A DNA stretch of 64,000 bases, from positions 227,138-291,137 of the forward strand of contig NZ_PCPA01000002.1 of NCBI RefSeq assembly GCF_002979515.1, given 5' to 3'. Of this stretch, positions 59,951 to 64,000 are shown piece after piece (the first letter of the stretch is position 1; the number at the start of each line of letters is the position of its first letter). Origin of the DNA: Microbacterium sp. MYb54 (GTDB lineage Bacteria; Actinomycetota; Actinomycetes; Actinomycetales; Microbacteriaceae). A program made the position numbers and the translations under genes. Under the pieces are notes generated by a model. The model did no database searches. It saw only the letters and a program-made list of their open reading frames with translations, and was not told where the DNA came from.

Positions 59951-60430
59951 ATGGCGACAGGTGAGACCACGAAGCCTCCCGTCGCCGACGCCGGGAAGCA
60001 ACCCGACCTCGGCTTCATGCATCCGCTGGCCCAACTCACCTCGCTGGTGACGACGCGGGTGATCACGCTGGCCGAGAAGAACGGACTCACCCCCACGCAG
60101 GCGCGCATCCTCGGCCTCCTGCTGAGCGGTCCGCAGCGGATGGCGACGATCGCCCAGAGCCTGGACATCGAGAAGACCGCGTTGACGGGCCTCATCGATC
60201 GCGCCGAGGCGCGAGGCCTGGTCGAACGCGCCGTCGTCCCCCACGACAGGCGGTCGACCAACGTCACGGCGACCGCAGCGGGCGAGGCCGCCGCGCGGGC
60301 GTTCTACGGCCAGCTCAACGACACGCTCGAAGAGCTGATCGCCGAGCTGCCTCCGCGCAACCGCGAGGCGTTCCGTTCATACACCGAGAAGATCGTCGGC
60401 TCGGTCTCCGGCGTCTGCCCCCGGGCCTGA
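59951..60430 (+). CDS. MarR-family transcriptional regulator
   Basis: A 159-residue winged-helix regulator. RVITLAEKNGLTPTQARILGLLLSGPQRMATIAQSLDIEKTALTGLIDRAEARGLVERAVVPHDRRSTNVTATAAGEAAAR is the classical MarR domain. The ATG at 59951 lies beyond the operator; an in-frame ATG at 59936 is an alternative that overlaps the dyad. It is divergent from the oxidoreductase and likely represses both. Confidence 0.92.
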   Translation: MATGETTKPPVADAGKQPDLGFMHPLAQLTSLVTTRVITLAEKNGLTPTQARILGLLLSGPQRMATIAQSLDIEKTALTGLIDRAEARGLVERAVVPHDRRSTNVTATAAGEAAARAFYGQLNDTLEELIAELPPRNREAFRSYTEKIVGSVSGVCPRA

Positions 60431-60549
60431 CCAATTCACTGAAGTCCGATCGCACCCAGTCCATCCGATGCGACTTCTCCGGACGACATGCCAGCGACGA
60501 ACACACAGGGCTGATGATCCACCGACTCCAGAATTCAGATGAGCAGTCG

Positions 60550-61779
60550 TCATCCCGCAACCTCGGCGATTTCGCCACGGATGGTCACATGGCGCAGGTA
60601 GCGGCGGGGATTCGTGAGGATTCCGATATCCCTTTCGGGGTCGCCGTCGAGAATGAGCAGGTCGGCGAACGCACCGGGCGACAGCGTGCCGACCTGGCCC
60701 TCCATGTTGAGTAGGCGAGCCGCGGTGCTCGTAGCGCTTCGAATCACGTCGATGTTCTCCTGAACACGCGCACGGATTGTGAACTCGTCGAGCTGACGTA
60801 CTTGCAACGCGCCGAGGAGATCGCTGCCGTATGCAATGTTGACTCCCGCAAGATGCGCCCGACCCAGCGCGTCAAGCGCGGCTGAGCGGACTTCGTCTAG
60901 CTTTCCGAGCGAACTCGAGGAGAGACCCGAGGCCCTCCCCACCTCGTACATGGCCTCGTACGTGACGATGGTCGGCACGAGAAACGCATCGTTCTCCACG
61001 AGCAGCCGGATCGATTCATCGTCGATGAGGTTCCCGTGTTCAATGCAACGGACACCCGCCCGGAGCGCCTGATTCACGGCACGCGGGTGGTACGCATGCG
61101 CAGTCACATAGCGGTTGTGATTCTCCGCTTCCACGACAGCGGCGCGCAATTCATCGGCCGTGTACTGCACCGCCGAGATCTCATCGGTCGGCGACGCAAC
61201 ACCGCCGGAAACCACAAGCTTCAAATGATGGGCGCCCTTGCGAAACTCGTCACGAGCCGCCCTCCGAACCGCGTCGACCCCGTCTGCGATCCGGCCGAAG
61301 TCGGGCTTCAGCTGACAGCACGGCAGGGAGTCGTCACTCCGCGATCGGAAGTCTCCGTGGCCACCGGTCTGCGAGAGCGCCTTCCCCCCGAACACCAACC
61401 GCGGGCCAGGGAGCAACCCCTCGTCCAGGGCGCGCGCCATCCCGTAGTCGGCACCGCCAACGTCGCGGACCGTAGTGAACCCACGTCGAAGCATGTCGCC
61501 AGCAGAACGCAACGCCCGGATCGTGGCGTAGCTCGGTGCCCAGGAAGCGACCTCCGACGCATCGGTCGAAGTCACCAAGATGTGGACGTGCGCGTCGATC
61601 AATCCAGGCATGACCGTGCCACCGCGCGCATCAATCACGCGGACGTCGCCCGAGGGCGCGGGAGGCGTCCCGACCCCGCTGTCGACGATCTTGCCGCCGT
61701 CGATCTCGATCCACGAATCTTGCCGACGCTCGCCTGTCGCAGGCTCGAGCATGTGGGCGTTGATGATCTGGACGCGCAT
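60550..61779 (-). CDS. Metal-dependent amidohydrolase (prolidase/imidazolonepropionase-like)
   Basis: A 409-residue amidohydrolase. Metal motif DAHVHIL (H64, H66), carboxylated-Lys candidate K187 in HHLKLVVSGG, H228 in TAHAYHPRA, H248 in CIEHGN and D320 in AYGSDLL complete the subtype I set. GHGDFRSRSDD and the C-terminal GTLSPGAFADLLILDGDP are as in Xaa-Pro dipeptidase-like and ochratoxinase-like members. No signal peptide, so probably cytoplasmic. A leftward gap of 201 bases separates it from the LuxR gene. Confidence 0.88.
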   Translation of the reverse strand: MRVQIINAHMLEPATGERRQDSWIEIDGGKIVDSGVGTPPAPSGDVRVIDARGGTVMPGLIDAHVHILVTSTDASEVASWAPSYATIRALRSAGDMLRRGFTTVRDVGGADYGMARALDEGLLPGPRLVFGGKALSQTGGHGDFRSRSDDSLPCCQLKPDFGRIADGVDAVRRAARDEFRKGAHHLKLVVSGGVASPTDEISAVQYTADELRAAVVEAENHNRYVTAHAYHPRAVNQALRAGVRCIEHGNLIDDESIRLLVENDAFLVPTIVTYEAMYEVGRASGLSSSSLGKLDEVRSAALDALGRAHLAGVNIAYGSDLLGALQVRQLDEFTIRARVQENIDVIRSATSTAARLLNMEGQVGTLSPGAFADLLILDGDPERDIGILTNPRRYLRHVTIRGEIAEVAG

Positions 61780-61980
61780 GCATCTCCCTCGTTATCCTCG
61801 CTCCACGGGACGCATGCGGGCGACGGTGCCGCCGAACAGGCGATCTCCACGTCGTTCCCGCTGTCACACCCGCGGTCGAACGAGACCATGATTCACGCTC
61901 CAGGCATGGTTTCGGATAGGTACCAATGCCTACATCAGCGAGCTGTCCCACGTGCTCATTTCCGGGCCCGTGGAGACACC
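61780..61980. other. Intergenic gap between LuxR and amidohydrolase genes
   Basis: Holds a weak hairpin (CCACG at 61948-61952 with CGTGG at 61969-61973) just after the LuxR stop, and an ACCATG...CATGGT repeat further left. No open frame of interest. Probably a terminator and the amidohydrolase promoter. Confidence 0.4.
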
Positions 61981-64000
61981 TCACAGCCCGAGCGAGAGTT
62001 GACCGTACGACAAACCGAGGTCGCGTGCGGCTGCAGCAGCGCTTCGACGGTCGGAGACCCCCAGTTTGCGGTAGATGTTGCGGGTGTGCGTCTTGACGGT
62101 GTTGTGCGAGACGAACTCCTGACGAGCGATTTCACGAAGCGTCGCGTTACGACTCAACGCGGCCAGCACGACCCTTTCACGAGGGGTGAGGTGATCCTCC
62201 TGCCCGATTGCACTGAGAAGTCGACCTTGGACGCGGGAGGCGAAGGCAGAGGGCGCGTCGACGACGGACCTGCTGGCCAATAGCTGAGCGATGGCGGGGC
62301 CGGCATCCGCGAACCGGCGAACAAGCCCCTCAGGCTCCGCGATTCGTAGCGCGGTGTCAAGCGCGATCTGTGCCTGTTCGAGTTGCCCTTGCTGAACGTG
62401 GAGGTCGGCGGCCAGCAGCCAGGCATCGATGCTTGAGGCGTGAAGCAACCACGGACCAGCACCCTCGAACGCCAGGGCGAGCACGTCCGATGCTTCGCCG
62501 TGTCGCTGGTCTTGCATCGCTGCGGTGGCGCGCAACAGGTGCATCTCGCTGGTGCCGTCAAGGACCCGATCGGTGGCGCCGATGAACTCGTCCCGCAGGT
62601 GTGGTTCACCGAGTCTCCCCAACGCGCGAACGACGAACGGAGCGATCATCGCGTGCCAATGCACGGGGACGGGCATGTCCTCTCGGGGGCTGAGGAGCTC
62701 CAGCAGTGATACTGCCGCGTCGTGCGAGTCTGTCCCCTCGCTATCACCCACCCGTGTGAGTGCGACGAGTCCTCTGATACCACGCACGATAGTGGGCGCA
62801 GAGCTGATCTCCGCCGCAGCGTGGACGAGCCGCCGCAATTGTCCCGGGCGCTCCTGCATGAGCTCGTATCTCGCCCAATACCACCAGGCGAGGTTCAATG
62901 CGGTGAACGCACCTCTCGGTTCATCCAGGTCCTGCCATCGGCGCTCGAATCGTTCGCCTCCCGCCGCAGCAGCGCGCACTCTGCCGCGAAAGAGCGCGCT
63001 CGCGTTGCGGACGATGGTGGCCTGCAGTTCCGCGACGGACGCTCGCTCGAGCCGCGCACGATCGAGCACCCGAAGTGCGTATCGGTCCGCCCGGTCCAAG
63101 TGACCAAGATGTAACTCCCCCCTCGCCGCTTGTAGGGAGACGTAGATGTCGAGTTGCGACTGCCCCATGGACTCGACCGTGGTGCGAGAGAGCACTTCAT
63201 CAATGCCGCCTCGCTGATTCGCGACGTGCAGGCCGAGGCCAGTCCGCCACTGATTTGTGATGACGGAAGCCACATCGTCAGGTGTTGTCAGGGCAACGGC
63301 CGCCGCGCCTGCATGACCGCGCATCACATCCGCGGTGGCGATCAGCATCTGGACGGCAGCGTCCTTCCGCGATGAGCGGGGCAGCTGGCCGAGTACTCGG
63401 CTGACATCGTCGGTGTGCCCCATCAGAATCAGCTGCACGCCACAGCGACTGAGAATCCCCCAGACGAAGTCCGGGTCCCCCGTCGCCACGGCGTGCCTGA
63501 TTGCGGGCACGTAGTCCTGCTCCTCGGCAAACCACTCTGCCGCGGCACGCTCAAGAGATCGAACCCGTCCCGGGTCCCGGTCCTTCAGCCGCGTCAGAAG
63601 GAAGTCTCGCAACACGGGATGGAGCTGGTAACGAATCGGGTCATACGCGTCGGCCTCCTTCAGGATGTTGAGGCGAATCAGCGCCTGGACGCTCTCCAGG
63701 GTTGGCGCCTCACTGAAGAGCAGAGCGGCGAGGTCGAGCGTGAACGTTTCCGGAATAGAAGTCGCGAGCAAAAACTCGAGGAGCTCACCGTCGAGGCCGC
63801 CGACCACCTCTTCGAGAAGGTAGTTCACGACCACGGGCTCATCACCCCGCAAATGCACACCCAACTTGCGATGCGAATCGGCCGCGATGTGCATCATGAG
63901 AACAAGCCCAGCCGCCCATCCCCTGGTTCTCTGAAGGATGCGGTCGATCTGCTTCTCAGACAGGTGGTCACCGCGTGAACCGAAAAGAGCGCGTGCTTCG
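61981..64000 (-). CDS. MalT-type LuxR transcriptional regulator (5' end outside window)
   Basis: At least 673 residues, still open at the window edge; the readable start is ARALFGSRGDHLSEKQIDRILQRTRGWAAGLVLMMHI. This is the end of the ATPase part of a MalT/LAL-type regulator, so the frame continues left beyond an internal ATG at 63897 that should not be taken as start. A winged and helical repeat region follows (about 250-570 of the visible part). The C-terminal LuxR HTH is LTPRERVVLAALSRNATLREIARQEFVSHNTVKTHTRNIYRKLGVSDRRSAA. The ligand is unknown; it may activate the amidohydrolase downstream. Confidence 0.9.
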   Translation of the reverse strand, partial: EARALFGSRGDHLSEKQIDRILQRTRGWAAGLVLMMHIAADSHRKLGVHLRGDEPVVVNYLLEEVVGGLDGELLEFLLATSIPETFTLDLAALLFSEAPTLESVQALIRLNILKEADAYDPIRYQLHPVLRDFLLTRLKDRDPGRVRSLERAAAEWFAEEQDYVPAIRHAVATGDPDFVWGILSRCGVQLILMGHTDDVSRVLGQLPRSSRKDAAVQMLIATADVMRGHAGAAAVALTTPDDVASVITNQWRTGLGLHVANQRGGIDEVLSRTTVESMGQSQLDIYVSLQAARGELHLGHLDRADRYALRVLDRARLERASVAELQATIVRNASALFRGRVRAAAAGGERFERRWQDLDEPRGAFTALNLAWWYWARYELMQERPGQLRRLVHAAAEISSAPTIVRGIRGLVALTRVGDSEGTDSHDAAVSLLELLSPREDMPVPVHWHAMIAPFVVRALGRLGEPHLRDEFIGATDRVLDGTSEMHLLRATAAMQDQRHGEASDVLALAFEGAGPWLLHASSIDAWLLAADLHVQQGQLEQAQIALDTALRIAEPEGLVRRFADAGPAIAQLLASRSVVDAPSAFASRVQGRLLSAIGQEDHLTPRERVVLAALSRNATLREIARQEFVSHNTVKTHTRNIYRKLGVSDRRSAAAAARDLGLSYGQLSLGL

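Noticed and set aside
60441..60477. Possible hairpin between MarR and amidohydrolase genes (GAAGTC.../...GACTTC).
   Set aside because: Pairing is interrupted by several mismatches and inserted bases; not convincing as a terminator.
63895..63897. In-frame ATG of the LuxR gene taken as its start.
   Set aside because: The frame continues to the window edge with MalT-type sequence (RTRGWAAGL), so the true start is outside.

Overview
The window is GC-rich, densely coded actinobacterial chromosome. Gene content, the LacI/GntR/WYL regulators, lipoprotein-type sugar-binding proteins and many GTG starts fit a Microbacteriaceae member such as Microbacterium, but this is an inference from style, not from a marker gene. 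No rRNA, tRNA, transposase, integrase, phage gene or CRISPR array was found. No stretch longer than about 300 bases lacks a gene.

Layout. 1-3.2 kb: tail of an unidentified gene, then a two-component pair and a PepSY-type membrane protein. 3.2-7.4 kb: a D-galactonate unit (aldolase and DgoD leftward; SDR, FCD-GntR regulator and mutarotase-like protein rightward) around an AT-rich divergent operator. 7.4-14.2 kb: an AraFGH-like sugar importer divergent from an IlvD/Edd sugar-acid dehydratase, a DHDPS-fold enzyme and an S4 protein; this looks like a non-phosphorylating L-arabonate-type route. 14.4-19.8 kb: [3Fe-4S] ferredoxin, ferredoxin reductase and cytochrome P450, an AraC regulator, then an aldo/keto reductase and a creatininase-family protein; the two operons share a 15-bp upstream element. 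19.9-26.2 kb: rhamnose-type ABC importer, LacI regulator and L-rhamnose mutarotase with shared palindromes. 26.2-27.9 kb: membrane protein, LysE exporter and Lrp regulator. 28-29.7 kb: hipBA preceded by three 18-bp operators at an exact 28-bp period.

29.8-41.3 kb: a hexuronate island. A nine-gene leftward operon (binding protein, two permeases, two TIM-barrel isomerases, a Gfo/Idh dehydrogenase, UxuB-like reductase, ManD dehydratase, gluconokinase) contains seven consecutive 4-nt gene overlaps. It lies opposite a LacI gene and uxaC. UxaC, UxuB and ManD make the isomerase route from uronates to 2-keto-3-deoxygluconate. 41.3-43.2 kb: WYL regulator and an epoxide-hydrolase-like gene around a long dyad. 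43.3-47.3 kb: a lower-GC SnoaL-like gene and a leftward DJ-1 / Gfo-Idh / aldehyde dehydrogenase operon tied together by a TTTCCATGGAAA palindrome. 47.5-53.7 kb: topoisomerase IB, DUF5996, UBP zinc finger, methyltransferase, ChrB-MFS, DUF2165 and uronate dehydrogenase. 53.7-64 kb: secreted TAP-type hydrolase, UvrA-like ATPase, SUKH-like protein, small membrane protein, old yellow enzyme with divergent MarR, amidohydrolase, and a MalT-type LuxR regulator cut by the window end.

Together the genes describe a plant- or soil-polysaccharide-using heterotroph that imports sugars and sugar acids and funnels them toward 2-keto-3-deoxy acids. The dedicated KDG/KDGal kinase needed by two of the routes is not in the window. 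The strongest candidates for something undescribed are the P450/AraC/aldo-keto-reductase regulon and the TTTCCATGGAAA regulon.
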